Positions 8,759 through 19,835 are shown, counted from the stretch's first letter. The stretch is DNA of 64,000 nucleotides from Amycolatopsis sp. CA-126428 (GCF_002904335.1 NZ_PPHF01000038.1:124001-188000), one strand, 5' to 3'. The notes: generated from the sequence alone by a model not told the origin. Numbers and translations: made by a program.

Positions 8759-9016
8759 ATGATCACCGCATTGAACCATCGTGAGCGGGCCACATTGAGA
8801 GCCGTGGCCGGGGGCCACGCCGAGATCAGCTGCAGCTGCGAGCCCGACCTCTTCATCGACGGCCTGAGCTGCTGCGACCAGACCACCGTGCACCGCCTCG
8901 CGCGGCTCGGCCTGATCGCACCCGCACGGCCCGGCAAGTGCGGCGAGCGCGTGCCCGCGCTGCTCACCGAGGCCGGCTTCGCGGCGCTGGGCGAGGTCTT
9001 CGCCGCCGCCGCGTAA
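8759..9016 (+). CDS. small Cys-rich winged-helix-like protein
   Basis: An 85-aa protein of unknown function. A clear GGAAGGAG at 8743-8750 precedes the ATG. It has five cysteines in a distinctive arrangement: C25-x-C27, C38-C39 and C61, with His20 nearby. The N-terminal HRERATLRAVAGG, central VHRLARLGLIAP and C-terminal ALLTEAGFAALGEVF resemble a helix-helix-wing order as in small winged-helix regulators; this is a resemblance only. The Cys set could bind a metal or sense redox state. It appears monocistronic. Confidence 0.75.
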   Translation: MITALNHRERATLRAVAGGHAEISCSCEPDLFIDGLSCCDQTTVHRLARLGLIAPARPGKCGERVPALLTEAGFAALGEVFAAAA

Positions 9017-9056
9017 ACACGTTGCCACACACTGGGGTCACTGACAGCATCACCCG

Positions 9057-9629
9057 ATGCAGGTATTCCTCGAAACCGGGCGGCTGATCCTCCGCCGGTT
9101 CACCGAGAACGACGCCGATGCGCTCTTCGAGCTCTACGACGACCCGGCCGTGATGAAGTACCTCAATGGGGGACGGCCGGCGGACCGCACCGAGATCGTC
9201 ACCCTGGATCTCCCCGCGTTCCTCGGCTACTACGAGCGTTTTCCCGGTTACGGGTTCTGGGCGGCGATCGAAAAGAGCACCGGCGACTTCCTGGGGTGGT
9301 TCCATTTCCGTCCCCGCCCGGACGACCCGCCGGACGAGCCCGAGCTCGGCTACCGGCTGCACCGGAGGGCGTGGGGCAAGGGCTACGGCACCGAAGGCTC
9401 CGCGGCCCTGCTCGCGAAGGGGTTCACCGAACTGGGGGTCACCCGCGTGACGGCGTCCACCATGGTGGTGAACGAGCGCTCGCGGCGCGTGATGGAAAAG
9501 CTGGGGATGACGCTCGTCCGGACCTACTTCGAGGAGTTCCCGGAGCACGAACGCGCCCCGGGCAGCGAGCACGGTGACGTCGAGTACGCCATCACCCGCG
9601 AAGAGTGGTCTACCGCAGCCCGGTCGTGA
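9057..9629 (+). CDS. GNAT-family N-acetyltransferase (RimJ/RimL type)
   Basis: A 190-aa acetyltransferase of the RimJ/RimL group (Acetyltransf_3). The start LETGRLILRRFTENDADALFEL and the acetyl-CoA-binding stretch RRAWGKGYGTEGSAALL followed by NERSRRVMEKLGM are characteristic. The substrate (protein N-terminus or small amine) cannot be inferred. The stop codon lies within the convergent palindromic terminator at 9624-9667. Confidence 0.88.
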   Translation: MQVFLETGRLILRRFTENDADALFELYDDPAVMKYLNGGRPADRTEIVTLDLPAFLGYYERFPGYGFWAAIEKSTGDFLGWFHFRPRPDDPPDEPELGYRLHRRAWGKGYGTEGSAALLAKGFTELGVTRVTASTMVVNERSRRVMEKLGMTLVRTYFEEFPEHERAPGSEHGDVEYAITREEWSTAARS

Positions 9630-9667
9630 GTGTTTAGGCGGGTTAGAACCCGCCTAAACACTCACGA
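9624..9667. terminator. palindromic terminator, copy 3 (covarying form), bidirectional
   Basis: Arms at 9624-9644 and 9647-9667 (21 bp, AG loop) are perfect complements. Relative to copies 1 and 2 the stem carries TTTA in place of GTAA with matching changes on the other arm. An outer 10-bp inverted pair, GGTCTACCGC (9607-9616) and GCGGTAGACC (9675-9684), extends into the ends of both convergent genes. Confidence 0.85.
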
Positions 9668-9671
9668 GGGG

Positions 9672-12374
9672 TCAGCGGTAGACCTCGAACTCGTAGATCC
9701 GCGCCGCGCCGTTGCCGTCGTTGGCCGGCGTGGTCAGGTTGAGCTTCACGTACCGCGCCGATCGGGTGGTGATCGGGTGGTACGTGCGGCTCGCCCGTGA
9801 CCCGGTCACGGACGCGACCGTCGTCCACGTCGAGCCGTCGGTCGACGTCTGGATCGTGAAAGCGCCCGTGTTCCAGCCCGTGGTCTCGCCGCCGAGACCG
9901 GCGTGCTTGACCACGAACGAGGACACGTTCTGCGCCGACCCGAGGTCGACCTGCAGGTACTTCGTCGCGGCGGTGCTGCAGAACTTGCTGTTGTTCGCCA
10001 GGCTGCCGTCGACCGCGTTGGCCGCACCCTCGGCCGAGTTGCACGTCGCCGAGCCCGTGGCCGCCTTGCCCAGCGCCAGGTTCGTGCCCAGCTCCGGGGC
10101 GGCGGGCGGCGGCGTGAACCCGTCGTTGTACGACGGCGGCACGTCCGACACGTTCGTGCCCCAGCCGCTCGGCGACGAGCCCATCGTGTAGCTCAGCGTG
10201 CTCGCGCCCGCGATGTCGCCGTAGCGGATCCACGACTTCGTCGTCGAGACGCCGTTGACGCTCACGCTCTGCACGTACTGGGCGCCTTGGCCCGCGCCGC
10301 TGCCGGTGATCTGGATCGTCCCCGACGGCCGGATGATCGACGCCGACGGGAACAGCGGCCCGTGCAGGGCCAGGACGTCGGCGCCGGGCGTCGCCGGGTA
10401 CATCCCCAGCGCGGCGAAGACGAACCACGCCGAGGTGGCGCCGAGGTCGTCGTTGCCGGGCAGGCCGCCCGCCCCGGTGGTGAACGACTCGTTCATCACG
10501 CGCCGCACCGCGGAGCTGGTGCCCTGCGGGTGGGCGGCGTAGTTGTACGCCCACGGCACGCCGTGCTCGGGTTCGTTGCCGATGTAGAAGTACGGCTGGG
10601 TCAGGCCGCCGTTGAGCTGGGTGAAGTGGTGGTCCAGCCGCTGCACGGCGGTCTGGCGGCCACCCATCAGGTTGATCACGCCCTGGTAGTTGTAGGGCAC
10701 CATCCAGGTGTACTGCGAAGGATTGCCCTCGGTGTAGCCGCTGTTGCTCGACGGCACGACCGGCCACGCCCAGTTGCCGTCACTGCCCCGCGGCTGGATG
10801 TAGCCGGAATCGGGGCCGAACACGTTCTGCCACCACTGGGCCCGCTGCATGTAGGTGGTGTACTTCGTCGTGTCGCCGACCGCCTTCGCGAACTGCGCCA
10901 CCGCGAAGTCGGACGCCGAGTACTCGAGCGAGTCCGACGGGTCTTCGTAGACGTAGTGCCGGCTGAGGTAGCCGCTTTCCCGGCCGCGGATCGCCTGCCC
11001 CTGCGTGGCGCCGCCGCTCGCGCTCTTGTCCATCAGCGTCAGCGCCGCCGCGGTGTCGAAGCCGCGGACGCCGAAGGCGTACATGCTGCCGACGATGATC
11101 GGCCCGGGGTCACCGGTCATCACGAAGTGCTCGTTGCTGTTGTGCGACCACTTGGGCAGCAACCCGCCCTGCTGGCCGTCCAGCACCATCGACTTCGCGA
11201 TGTCGCTCGCTTCGTTCGGCGCGAGCAGCCCGATCAGCGCGGCCCACGAGCGGTAGATGTCCCAGCCGGAGTAGTTCTGGTAGACGGTGTGGGACGCGGT
11301 GTGCACCGCCTGGTCGAACCCGCGGTACTGGCCGTTCGTGTCGCTGGCGATGTTCGGGTTCTGGAAGACGTGGTACAGCGCCGTGTAGAACTTCTGCAGG
11401 TCCGCGGCGGCGCCTCCGGTCACCTGGACGCGGTTGAGGATGGTGTTCCAGCTCGTGTCGGCCGCGGCCCGGATCCCGGCGAAGTCGAAGCCGGGGTTCT
11501 CGGCGGCGAGGTTCGCCTGCGCGTTGGCCAGGCTGACGAACGAAATGCCGACCTTCGCCTGGACGGTGGTGTTGCTCGAGGTGTCGAAGGTGACGTACCC
11601 GCCGGAGTTCGTGCCGCTGGTGCTCGCCGACCCGGCGTTCACGGTGCCGCCGAGCCAGGTGCCGAACCCGCTGGGCGCGCGGTCGAACTGGATGACGTAG
11701 AAGATCTGGTAGGTCTTCGACGAGCCGCAGAACCCGCCGCCGGTCACCGAACCGGTGACCTGGCTGCCGTTGATGCTGATCGACCCGCTGCGGCTGCCGG
11801 TGGCGCTGCGGCTCGTGTTCACGAGCAGCCGCGCGGACGTCGTGCCGGGGTAGGTCAGCTTCATGAAGCCGGAGCGCTGGGTGGCGGACAGCTCGACGGT
11901 CGTGTTGTAGGTGTCGAGCTTGTTCTTGTAGTAGCCGGGGGCGGCCGACTCGTTCGCCTTGGTGTAGTGGCCCGCGTACCCGGTCCAGCCGGTGCCCGGC
12001 GAGGTGCCGATGGCGCCGGTGATCGGCAGCAGGCCGAGGTCTTCGTTGTTGGCGCAGCCGGCGCCGTTGAAGTGGGTGAGGCTGAATTCCTCGATGCTGC
12101 TGTCGCCGTAGCGGTAACCGGACGGGGACGCGGTCGGGGTGTCCGGGCTGAACTGCACCATGCCGAACGGCACGACCGCCCCCGGGTAGGTGCTGCCGCC
12201 GGCGCCACCGGGCACCGGGTTGGGCGAGTTGCTGTTGTCGGTGCCGATGAAGGGGTTCACGTACTGCGTGAGGGCGAGCGTCGCGGCGCTGGCGGCCGGG
12301 GCGACGAGCCCCGCTCCCACGAACACCGCGGCGAGCGCGGCCGCGCACACCCGTTTGGCCAGTGGTCTGGACAT
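9672..12374 (-). CDS. secreted GH92 family alpha-mannosidase with C-terminal F5/8 (CBM32-like) domain
   Basis: A 900-aa exported glycoside hydrolase family 92 enzyme, the family that trims alpha-linked mannose from glycans. It starts with an Ala-rich signal peptide (MSRPLAKRVCAAALAAVFVG). The GH92 N-terminal motif YVNPFIGTDNSNSPNPVPGG follows. GH92 landmarks HFNGAGCANNEDLG, YSGWDIYRSW, GNEPEHGVPW and GLPGNDDLGATSAWFVF are intact. The last 135 residues or so form a discoidin/F5-8 type C domain (NLALGKAATGS to IYEFEVYR) for carbohydrate binding. The frame is open upstream, but the ATG at 12374 has AAGGAGAGGAAGG and the signal peptide, so it is preferred. It is likely controlled by the two GACAACGTTGTC palindromes just upstream. 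Confidence 0.9.
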   Translation of the reverse strand: MSRPLAKRVCAAALAAVFVGAGLVAPAASAATLALTQYVNPFIGTDNSNSPNPVPGGAGGSTYPGAVVPFGMVQFSPDTPTASPSGYRYGDSSIEEFSLTHFNGAGCANNEDLGLLPITGAIGTSPGTGWTGYAGHYTKANESAAPGYYKNKLDTYNTTVELSATQRSGFMKLTYPGTTSARLLVNTSRSATGSRSGSISINGSQVTGSVTGGGFCGSSKTYQIFYVIQFDRAPSGFGTWLGGTVNAGSASTSGTNSGGYVTFDTSSNTTVQAKVGISFVSLANAQANLAAENPGFDFAGIRAAADTSWNTILNRVQVTGGAAADLQKFYTALYHVFQNPNIASDTNGQYRGFDQAVHTASHTVYQNYSGWDIYRSWAALIGLLAPNEASDIAKSMVLDGQQGGLLPKWSHNSNEHFVMTGDPGPIIVGSMYAFGVRGFDTAAALTLMDKSASGGATQGQAIRGRESGYLSRHYVYEDPSDSLEYSASDFAVAQFAKAVGDTTKYTTYMQRAQWWQNVFGPDSGYIQPRGSDGNWAWPVVPSSNSGYTEGNPSQYTWMVPYNYQGVINLMGGRQTAVQRLDHHFTQLNGGLTQPYFYIGNEPEHGVPWAYNYAAHPQGTSSAVRRVMNESFTTGAGGLPGNDDLGATSAWFVFAALGMYPATPGADVLALHGPLFPSASIIRPSGTIQITGSGAGQGAQYVQSVSVNGVSTTKSWIRYGDIAGASTLSYTMGSSPSGWGTNVSDVPPSYNDGFTPPPAAPELGTNLALGKAATGSATCNSAEGAANAVDGSLANNSKFCSTAATKYLQVDLGSAQNVSSFVVKHAGLGGETTGWNTGAFTIQTSTDGSTWTTVASVTGSRASRTYHPITTRSARYVKLNLTTPANDGNGAARIYEFEVYR

Positions 12375-12410
12375 GGCCCTTCCTCTCCTTGTCGCACCTT
12401 TTCCGCTGGG

Positions 12411-12456
12411 CGACAACGTTGTCGGGCAAGCAGAACGAGCGGTGACAACGTTGTCA
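12411..12456. promoter_or_regulatory. tandem palindromic operators upstream of the GH92 gene
   Basis: Two exact copies of GACAACGTTGTC at 12412-12423 and 12444-12455, with centres 32 bp apart (about three helical turns), 38-81 nt before the GH92 start. A central CG in an even palindrome is typical of LacI/GalR-family operators. No LacI-type gene is in the window, so the regulator acts in trans. Confidence 0.8.
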
Positions 12457-12599
12457 GCTTGGCTTGTGCCGCGCCGGCAACGTCCAGGGGGATCGAAGTG
12501 GTACCGGAACTCGGTGGCACGACATGGTGCCACGACAGGACCGGCCGGCGGAAGCACCGAAAGTTCGTTGTGCGCCAACCGGTTCCGCGACCGGACCAC

Positions 12600-13232
12600 T
12601 CAGTGCCGGTGGACCACCCAGTGGTCGCCGCGCCCGGTCGTCGTCGCTTCGCCGTTCGTCAGGTCCGCCAGCCAGCTCGCGAACGCCTCGCCCTCACCCG
12701 GAGCCAGACCGACCTCGAAGCGGGCGCGCTCGTCGAAGCGGGTCGCGTGGAGCAGGTACGGCGACGCGCGCAAATCGTTCTCCAGCCGGCCCGCGCGGTC
12801 GTAGCTCACCGCCACCTCGACGAGCCTGAGACGCCGGTGTTCTAGTACACCAACAACTTCCAGAGCGTCCGAAACGGACTGACCGTACGCGCGGATCAAA
12901 CCGCCCGCGCCGAGCAGCACCCCGCCGAAGTACCGCGTCACCACCGCGACCGTGTCGGTCAGTTCGCGCCGGCGCAGCACTTCCAGCATCGGCGTGCCCG
13001 CGGTACCGGCCGGCTCACCGTCATCACTGGACCGCTGCGTCCGCCCGTCCGGGCCGAGGACGAAGGCGTGACAGTGGTGCCGTGCACCCGGATCCGCGCG
13101 CCGGCGGGCCGCGATGAACTCGCGCGCGGCCTCTTCCGACGTCACCGGAGCGAGCGCGCCGAGGAACCGGGAGCGCTTGATCTCGATCTCGTGGACACCT
13201 TCACGAGCCACGGAGAGATAACGATCAGTCAT
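12600..13232 (-). CDS. YigZ/IMPACT family protein
   Basis: A 210-aa member of the UPF0029/IMPACT family. The start MTDRYLSVAREGVHEIEIKRS, the core HHCHAFVLGPDG and SSDDGEPAGTAG, and RYFGGVLLGAGGLIRAYG are family signatures. The C-terminus matches the DUF1949-like second domain. Bacterial members are poorly characterised; the eukaryotic relative IMPACT affects translation control. The ATG at 13232 coincides with the conserved N-terminus; the open frame further upstream lacks similarity. It runs divergently from gltB. Confidence 0.87.
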   Translation of the reverse strand: MTDRYLSVAREGVHEIEIKRSRFLGALAPVTSEEAAREFIAARRRADPGARHHCHAFVLGPDGRTQRSSDDGEPAGTAGTPMLEVLRRRELTDTVAVVTRYFGGVLLGAGGLIRAYGQSVSDALEVVGVLEHRRLRLVEVAVSYDRAGRLENDLRASPYLLHATRFDERARFEVGLAPGEGEAFASWLADLTNGEATTTGRGDHWVVHRH

Positions 13233-13773
13233 CGGCCAAGTCCGCCATGCACCCAGCTTGCCACCCCGGACCAGGGGTACGACAGCCGCCTCGGACCACT
13301 TCGGACGGACATTTCCGCAGTTCAGCGGCGTTATCGCTCGCTCTGCGGGAGAGCCGGCCCGACATATGGGACTACCCCTGGTGCCGTCAACGCAAGCGTG
13401 GCATTTCCCACCCGGGCGCAACGACGTATGTCGATAACAGCGAATTCACACTATCGTCATAAGACCCGGCGAACCCGGGAGTAACACCGCGCGCTCCGGA
13501 CGGCCCCCACCACAGTGGCCGGCCTGTGCGCGCTCGCAGCACCCGACATGTTCGGCTGCCCAGTGTTGTGCGGCCTCCCAGATGATCGCGTCCGGTTTCC
13601 GAGCATCGACGCTCGGCCGGTGCCGCGCGGCATCTTGCACTTCGACCACGCCGACAACAGCAACTGTTCTCGACTGACCATCGCGGTCCCGGACCACTTC
13701 GTTAACCGGTTCAGCTCGAACCACTCGATGGAGTGAGTACCGGTCGCGCCAACGCCTTGGGAGGCGGCCAGCC
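13233..13773. other. 541-bp intergenic region upstream of gltB
   Basis: No convincing gene. It is somewhat less GC-rich than the neighbourhood (for example around 13420-13470 and 13660-13735) and probably holds the divergent yigZ and gltB promoters. A GTTAACCGGTT symmetry is at 13701-13711. A GlnR-type tandem site was looked for and not convincingly found. Confidence 0.5.
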
Positions 13774-16700
13774 GTGACCCACCGTGCCAGTTCCCTGCCC
13801 CCGTCCGGGGAGCAGCTCAGCAACGCCGAGGCCGCGGGCCTCTACCGGAGCGACTACGAACACGACGCCTGCGGTGTCGCCTTCGTCGCCGACCTGACCG
13901 GGCGCCGAGATCATGCGATCGTCGCCAAGGCTTTGGTTGCGTTGCGCAATCTGGAACACCGCGGGGCTCGTGGCGCCGAACCGGACACCGGCGACGGCGC
14001 CGGGCTCCTGATCCAGATCCCGGACGAGTTCTACCGCGAAGTCGTGGACTTCGAGCTCCCCGAGCCGGGCACCTACGCCGTCGGCACGGCTTTCCTGCCG
14101 CAGGACGAAAAGCGCCGCGGCCGGGCCATGACGACCATCGAGCGCATCGCCGCCGAGGAGGACATGCGTGTCCTCGGCTGGCGCGAGCTGCCGGTGCACA
14201 CCGAGCACTGCGGGCCGACCGCGGCCGAGACCATGCCGCACTTCACGCAGCTGTTCCTCGCCGCGCGCCGCCCGAAGCCGGAGCATTCGGACCCGCTGCA
14301 CATCGAGCGCAGCGCCTTTTGCGTCCGCAAGCGCGCCGAGCACGAGCTCGTCGAAGACGACGTCTACTTCCCCTCGCTGTCGTCGCGGACGATCGTCTAC
14401 AAAGGAATGCTCACCGAGCCCCAGGTCGAGCGGTTCTTCGCCGACCTGACCGACGAGCGCGTCACCAGCGCCATCGGGCTCGTGCACTCCCGCTTCTCCA
14501 CCAACACGTTCCCGTCGTGGCCGCTGGCCCACCCGTACCGGTACGTGGCGCACAACGGCGAAATCAACACCCTGCGCGGCAACCGCAACTGGATGGACGC
14601 CCGCGAGGCGCTGCTGGAGACCGACCTGATCCCGGGCGACCTCAAGCGCGTCTACCCGGTGATCACCCGCGGCGCCAGCGACTCGGCGAGCTTCGACGAG
14701 GTCCTGGAGCTGCTGCACCTCGGCGGCCGCTCGCTGCCCCACGCCGTCCTGATGATGATCCCGGAGGCCTGGGAGAACCACCAGGAAATGGACCCGGCGC
14801 GACGCGCCTTCTACGAGTTCCACTCGACGCTGATGGAGCCGTGGGACGGCCCGGCGCTTGTCGCCTTCACCGACGGGTCCCAGATCGGGGCGGTCCTCGA
14901 CCGCAACGGCCTGCGCCCCGGCCGGTACTGGGTGACCGACGACGGCCTCGTCGTGCTCGCCTCCGAGGTCGGCGTGCTCGACATCGACCCGGCGACGATC
15001 GTCCGGAAGGGACGCCTCGAGCCCGGCCGGATGTTCCTCGTGGACACCGTCGAAGGCCGGATCATCGAGGACGAGGAGGTCAAGACCGAGCTGGCCACCG
15101 CGCACCCGTACGACGAGTGGGTCGAGGCCGGCCTGCTGCAGCTCGAAGACCTGCCCGAGCGCGACCGCGAGGTCCCGCTGCACGCCGCGCTCGTCCGCCG
15201 CCAGCAGGCGTTCGGCTACACCGAGGAAGAGCTCGAAGCCATCCTCGAGCCGATGGCCCGCACCGGCGCGGAGCCGATCGGCTCGATGGGCAACGACTCG
15301 CCGATCGCGACGCTCTCGAGCCGCCCGCGGCTGATCTTCGACTACTTCATCCAGCTGTTCGCCCAGGTGACGAACCCGCCGCTGGACGCCATCCGCGAGG
15401 AGCTCGTCACCGCCCTCGGCACGCAGATCGGCTCCGAGCCGAACCTCCTGGAAGGCAACGCGGCCAGCTGCCGCCGGATCGCGCTGCCGTTCCCGGTGCT
15501 CGACAACGACCAGCTCGCCAAGCTGGTGCACGTCAACGACGACGGCACGCTGCCGGAGTTCCAGGCCGTCACCGTGCTCGGCCGGTACAACGTGCACGGC
15601 GGCGGCGAGGCGCTGATCAAACGGCTCGACGAGATCCGCGCCGAGGTTTCCGAGGCGATCGAGGACGGCGCCCGGCTGATCGTGCTGTCCGACCGCGGCC
15701 TCGACGAAAACCACGCGCCGATCCCCTCGCTGCTGCTGACCGGCGCGGTGCACCACCACCTCGTCCGCGAGAAGACGCGCACGCAGGTCGGCCTCATCGT
15801 CGAGGCCGGCGACGCGCGCGAGGTGCACCACATCGCGCTGCTCATCGGTTACGGCGTCGCCGCGGTGAACCCGTACCTGGCGATGGCGACCGTCGAGGAG
15901 ATGGCCCACCAGGGCCTGATCCCCGGGGTGACGCCGAAGCAGGCCACGCAGAACCTGATCAAGGCGCTCGGCAAGGGCGTCCGCAAGACGATGTCCAAGA
16001 TGGGCGTCTCGACGGTCGCGTCCTACACCGGCGCGCAGATCTTCGAGGCGATCGGGCTCGGCGAAGAGGTCATCGACAACTGCTTCACCGGCACGACGTC
16101 CCGCCTCGGCGGCGTCGGCTTCGAGACGCTCGCCGACGAGGTCGCGAAGCGGCACAAGTACGCCTTCCCGGCCGACGGCGTCCGGGCCGCCCACCGCGAG
16201 CTCGAAACGGGCGCGGACTACCAGTGGCGCCGCGAAGGCGAGCCGCACCTGTTCAACCCGCAGACGGTGTTCAAGCTCCAGCACTCCACGCGGGCCGGGA
16301 AGTACGAGGTCTTCAAGGAGTACACCAAGGCCGTCGACGACCAGGCCGAGAAGCTGCTGACGCTGCGCGGGCTGTTCGACTTCAAGTACGGCAAGCGGGC
16401 GCCGGTGCCGATCGACGAGGTCGAACCGGTTTCGGAGATCGTCAAGCGGTTCGCCACGGGCGCGATCTCCTACGGCTCGATCTCCATGGAGATGCACCAG
16501 ACCCTCGCCATCGCGATGAACCGCCTCGGCGGCAAGTCCAACACCGGTGAGGGCGGCGAAGACGCGGAGCGGCTGTACGACCCCGAGCGGCGTAGCGCCG
16601 TGAAGCAGGTCGCGTCCGGCCGGTTCGGCGTCACGAGCGAGTACCTCGTCAACGCCGACGACATCCAGATCAAGATGGCGCAGGGCGCGAAGCCCGGCGA

Positions 16701-18345
16701 GGGCGGGCAGCTGCCCGGCGCGAAGGTGTACCCGTGGATCGCGAAGACGCGGTTCTCGACGCCGGGCGTGGGGCTGATCTCCCCGCCGCCGCACCACGAC
16801 ATCTACTCGATCGAAGACCTGGCGCAGCTGATCCACGACCTCAAGAACGCCAACCCGGACGCGCGCATCCACGTGAAGCTCGTGTCCGAGGTCGGCGTCG
16901 GGACGGTCGCGGCCGGCGTGTCCAAGGCCCACGCCGACGTCGTGCTCATCTCGGGCCACGACGGCGGGACCGGCGCTTCGCCGCTGTCGTCCATCAAGCA
17001 CGCGGGCGGCCCGTGGGAGCTCGGCCTGGCCGAGACGCAGCAGACGCTGCTGGCCAACCGGCTGCGCGACCGGATCGTCGTGCAGACCGACGGCCAGCTC
17101 AAGACCGGCCGCGACGTCATCATCGCGGCGCTGCTCGGCGCCGAGGAGTTCGGCTTCGCGACCGCGCCGCTGGTGGTGTCGGGCTGCATCATGATGCGCG
17201 TCTGCCACCTCGACACCTGCCCGGTGGGCGTCGCGACGCAGAACCCGAAGCTGCGCGAGAAGTTCAGCGGCAAGGCCGAATACGTCGTCAACTTCTTCGA
17301 GTTCATCGCCCAGGAAGTGCGCGAGTACCTGGCGGAGCTGGGTTTCCGGTCCATCGCCGAGGCCGTCGGGCACGCGGAGTTCCTCGACAAGCGCAAGGCC
17401 ATCGACCACTGGAAGGCGGCCGGGCTCGACCTGTCGCCGATCTTCCACGTGCCCGAGATGGCCCCGGCCGGGCTGCGCCTGCAGCAGACGAAGCAGGACC
17501 ACGGCCTCGAGAAGGCCTTGGACAACACGCTGATCCAGCTGGCCGAAGGCGCGCTGAACTCCGGCGACAAGGTGCGGCTGGAACTGCCCGTGCGCAACGT
17601 GAACCGGACCGTCGGCACCATGCTCGGCTCCGAGCTGACCAAGCGGTGGGGCGGCGAAGGGCTGCCGGACGACACCATCGACGTCACCTTCACCGGGACG
17701 GCGGGCCAGTCGTTCGGCGCGTTCGTGCCGAAGGGCGTCACGCTGCGGCTCTACGGCGACGGCAACGACTACGTCGGCAAGGGCCTCTCCGGCGGCCGCC
17801 TGATCGTGCGGCCCCCGCGCGACGCGCAGTACGTGGCGGAGGAGCAGATCATCGCCGGCAACGTCATCGCCTACGGCGCGACCAGCGGTGAGATCTTCAT
17901 CCGCGGCAAGGTCGGCGAGCGGTTCTGCGTCCGCAACTCGGGTGCGCTGGCCGTCGTCGAAGGCGTCGGCGACCACGGCGGCGAGTACATGACCGGCGGC
18001 CGGATGGTCGTGCTCGGCCCGATCGGGCGCAACTTCGCGGCCGGCATGTCCGGCGGTATCGCGTACGTGCTGGACCTGCCCGCGCACCGCGTCAACCCGG
18101 AGATGGTCGACCTCGACCCGCTCGACTCCGAGGACGCGGACTTCCTGCGGGAAACGCTGGAGAAGCACTACAACGAAACGGAATCCGCGGTCGCGCGGGA
18201 ACTGCTGGCCGACTGGGACGCGGGCGTCGACCGCTTCGGGAAGGTCATGCCGAAGGACTACAAGCGCGTGCTCGCCGCCCAGGTGCAGGCCGAGCGCGAC
18301 GGGCGCGACGTGAACGAGGCGATCATGGAGGCCGCACATGGCTGA
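13774..18345 (+). CDS. gltB: glutamate synthase large subunit
   Basis: A 1523-aa NADPH-dependent glutamate synthase alpha subunit, which converts glutamine plus 2-oxoglutarate to two glutamates. A 32-residue propeptide precedes the catalytic N-terminal Cys33 in HDACGVAFV (class II amidotransferase). The central and FMN-binding synthase domains follow, with [22 protein letters not shown] and [13 protein letters not shown]. The 3Fe-4S cysteines are in [15 protein letters not shown]. The C-terminal GXGXG repeat domain includes [17 protein letters not shown]. The GTG start at 13774 has a GGGAGG Shine-Dalgarno. The stop overlaps gltD by 8 nt. Confidence 0.97.
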   Translation: MTHRASSLPPSGEQLSNAEAAGLYRSDYEHDACGVAFVADLTGRRDHAIVAKALVALRNLEHRGARGAEPDTGDGAGLLIQIPDEFYREVVDFELPEPGTYAVGTAFLPQDEKRRGRAMTTIERIAAEEDMRVLGWRELPVHTEHCGPTAAETMPHFTQLFLAARRPKPEHSDPLHIERSAFCVRKRAEHELVEDDVYFPSLSSRTIVYKGMLTEPQVERFFADLTDERVTSAIGLVHSRFSTNTFPSWPLAHPYRYVAHNGEINTLRGNRNWMDAREALLETDLIPGDLKRVYPVITRGASDSASFDEVLELLHLGGRSLPHAVLMMIPEAWENHQEMDPARRAFYEFHSTLMEPWDGPALVAFTDGSQIGAVLDRNGLRPGRYWVTDDGLVVLASEVGVLDIDPATIVRKGRLEPGRMFLVDTVEGRIIEDEEVKTELATAHPYDEWVEAGLLQLEDLPERDREVPLHAALVRRQQAFGYTEEELEAILEPMARTGAEPIGSMGNDSPIATLSSRPRLIFDYFIQLFAQVTNPPLDAIREELVTALGTQIGSEPNLLEGNAASCRRIALPFPVLDNDQLAKLVHVNDDGTLPEFQAVTVLGRYNVHGGGEALIKRLDEIRAEVSEAIEDGARLIVLSDRGLDENHAPIPSLLLTGAVHHHLVREKTRTQVGLIVEAGDAREVHHIALLIGYGVAAVNPYLAMATVEEMAHQGLIPGVTPKQATQNLIKALGKGVRKTMSKMGVSTVASYTGAQIFEAIGLGEEVIDNCFTGTTSRLGGVGFETLADEVAKRHKYAFPADGVRAAHRELETGADYQWRREGEPHLFNPQTVFKLQHSTRAGKYEVFKEYTKAVDDQAEKLLTLRGLFDFKYGKRAPVPIDEVEPVSEIVKRFATGAISYGSISMEMHQTLAIAMNRLGGKSNTGEGGEDAERLYDPERRSAVKQVASGRFGVTSEYLVNADDIQIKMAQGAKPGEGGQLPGAKVYPWIAKTRFSTPGVGLISPPPHHDIYSIEDLAQLIHDLKNANPDARIHVKLVSEVGVGTVAAGVSKAHADVVLISGHDGGTGASPLSSIKHAGGPWELGLAETQQTLLANRLRDRIVVQTDGQLKTGRDVIIAALLGAEEFGFATAPLVVSGCIMMRVCHLDTCPVGVATQNPKLREKFSGKAEYVVNFFEFIAQEVREYLAELGFRSIAEAVGHAEFLDKRKAIDHWKAAGLDLSPIFHVPEMAPAGLRLQQTKQDHGLEKALDNTLIQLAEGALNSGDKVRLELPVRNVNRTVGTMLGSELTKRWGGEGLPDDTIDVTFTGTAGQSFGAFVPKGVTLRLYGDGNDYVGKGLSGGRLIVRPPRDAQYVAEEQIIAGNVIAYGATSGEIFIRGKVGERFCVRNSGALAVVEGVGDHGGEYMTGGRMVVLGPIGRNFAAGMSGGIAYVLDLPAHRVNPEMVDLDPLDSEDADFLRETLEKHYNETESAVARELLADWDAGVDRFGKVMPKDYKRVLAAQVQAERDGRDVNEAIMEAAHG

Positions 18346-19789
18346 CCCCAAGGGCTTTCTGACCACCACCCGCGAAGAACCGAAGCGCCGCCCGGTCGAC
18401 CTGCGGCTGATGGACTGGCGAGAGGTCTACGAAGACTTCGCCACGACGAAGCTGCAGAAGCAGGCCGGCCGGTGCATGGACTGCGGCATCCCGTTCTGCC
18501 ACCAGGGCTGCCCGCTCGGGAACCTCATCCCCGAGTGGAACACGCTGACCTGGCGCGAGGACTGGCAGCAGGCCATCGAACGGCTGCACGCGACGAACAA
18601 CTTCCCGGAGTTCACCGGGACGCTGTGCCCCGCCCCGTGCGAAACCGCGTGCGTGCTCGGGATCAACGACGACCCGGTGACGATCAAGCGGGTCGAGATC
18701 TCGATCATCGACCGGGCTTTCGACGAGGGCTGGGTGACACCCCAGGTGCCCATTGCCCTCACCGGCAAGAAGGTCGCGGTCGTCGGGTCCGGCCCGTCGG
18801 GTCTCGCCGCGGCGCAGCAGCTGACGCGCGCGGGCCACAGCGTCGTGGTCCTCGAGCGGGCCGACAAGATCGGCGGGCTGCTGCGCTACGGCATCCCCGA
18901 GTTCAAGATGGAGAAGTCCCGCCTCGACCGGCGGCTCGACCAGATGCGCGCCGAGGGCACGGAGTTCCGGGCGTCGGTCAACGTCGGCGTGGACATTTCC
19001 GCTGCCGAGCTGACTTCGTCCTACGACGCCGTGGTGCTGGCCGGTGGCGCGACCGACTGGCGTGACCTGCCGATCCCCGGCCGGGACCTCGACGGCATCC
19101 ACCAGGCGATGGAATTCCTGCCGCCGGCCAACCGGGTCGCTTCGGGCGAGCTTTCCGAGTCGCCGTACTCCGCTGCGGGCCTCGACGTCGTGGTCATCGG
19201 CGGCGGCGACACGGGCGCGGACTGCGTCGGGACGTCGCACCGCCAGGGCGCGCGTTCGGTGACGCAGCTGGAGATCATGCCGAAGCCGCCCGAGGCGCGT
19301 TCGGACGCGCACCCGTGGCCGACGTACCCGATGATCTACCGGGTGTCCTCGGCGCACGAAGAAGGCTGCGAGCGGCTCTACGCGGTGAACACGCAGGAGT
19401 TCCTGGGTGACGCCGACGGTCGCGTGCGCGCGCTGAAGCTGGTCGAGGTCCGCAACGAGGGCGGCAAGTTCGTCCCGGTGCCCGGCTCGGGACGCGAGCT
19501 GCCGGCGCAGCTGGTCCTGCTCGCGATGGGCTTCCTCGGGCCGCAGAAGAAGGGCCTCATCGAGGACCTCGGCGTCGAGCTGGACGCGCGCGGCAACGTC
19601 GCCCGCGACAAGGCGTTCAAGACGAGCCTGGACAACGTGTTCGTGGCCGGCGACATGGGCCGCGGCCAGTCCCTGATCGTGTGGGCGATCGCGGAGGGCC
19701 GCAGCGCCGCGGCCGGCGTCGACGCGTACCTGACCGGCCGCGACGTCCTGCCCCGCCCGATCGCGCCGACGGACCGGCCGATCGCGTAG
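18338..19789 (+). CDS. gltD: glutamate synthase small subunit
   Basis: A 483-aa beta subunit that transfers NADPH electrons to GltB. N-terminal Fe-S cysteine motifs are [14 protein letters not shown] and [12 protein letters not shown]. The FAD-binding motif is [13 protein letters not shown] and the NADPH-binding motif is [13 protein letters not shown]. The C-terminal [17 protein letters not shown] is typical. The ATG at 18338 lies inside the end of gltB, indicating translational coupling. Confidence 0.97.
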   Translation: MADPKGFLTTTREEPKRRPVDLRLMDWREVYEDFATTKLQKQAGRCMDCGIPFCHQGCPLGNLIPEWNTLTWREDWQQAIERLHATNNFPEFTGTLCPAPCETACVLGINDDPVTIKRVEISIIDRAFDEGWVTPQVPIALTGKKVAVVGSGPSGLAAAQQLTRAGHSVVVLERADKIGGLLRYGIPEFKMEKSRLDRRLDQMRAEGTEFRASVNVGVDISAAELTSSYDAVVLAGGATDWRDLPIPGRDLDGIHQAMEFLPPANRVASGELSESPYSAAGLDVVVIGGGDTGADCVGTSHRQGARSVTQLEIMPKPPEARSDAHPWPTYPMIYRVSSAHEEGCERLYAVNTQEFLGDADGRVRALKLVEVRNEGGKFVPVPGSGRELPAQLVLLAMGFLGPQKKGLIEDLGVELDARGNVARDKAFKTSLDNVFVAGDMGRGQSLIVWAIAEGRSAAAGVDAYLTGRDVLPRPIAPTDRPIA

Positions 19790-19795
19790 GACCCG

Positions 19796-19835
19796 GCGCC
19801 GGCGGAGGTGTCATCGTCGCCACCTCCGCCGGCGC
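19796..19835. terminator. terminator after gltBD
   Basis: A 15-bp perfect stem: GCGCCGGCGGAGGTG (19796-19810) pairs with 19821-19835 around a 10-nt loop. It begins 7 nt after the gltD stop codon. Confidence 0.75.

Noticed and set aside
9903..12845. 980-codon open frame antisense to the GH92 gene
   Set aside because: GH92 and its signal peptide and operators define the real strand; the antisense product has no recognisable features.
13233..13773. GlnR-type box upstream of gltB
   Set aside because: Isolated GTAAC and GTTAAC strings occur but not the tandem a/b-site arrangement with proper spacing.
13711..18369. 1552-codon open frame antisense to gltB
   Set aside because: gltB is unambiguous on the other strand. 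In this GC-rich DNA the complementary frame lacks stops by composition; its translation has no motifs.
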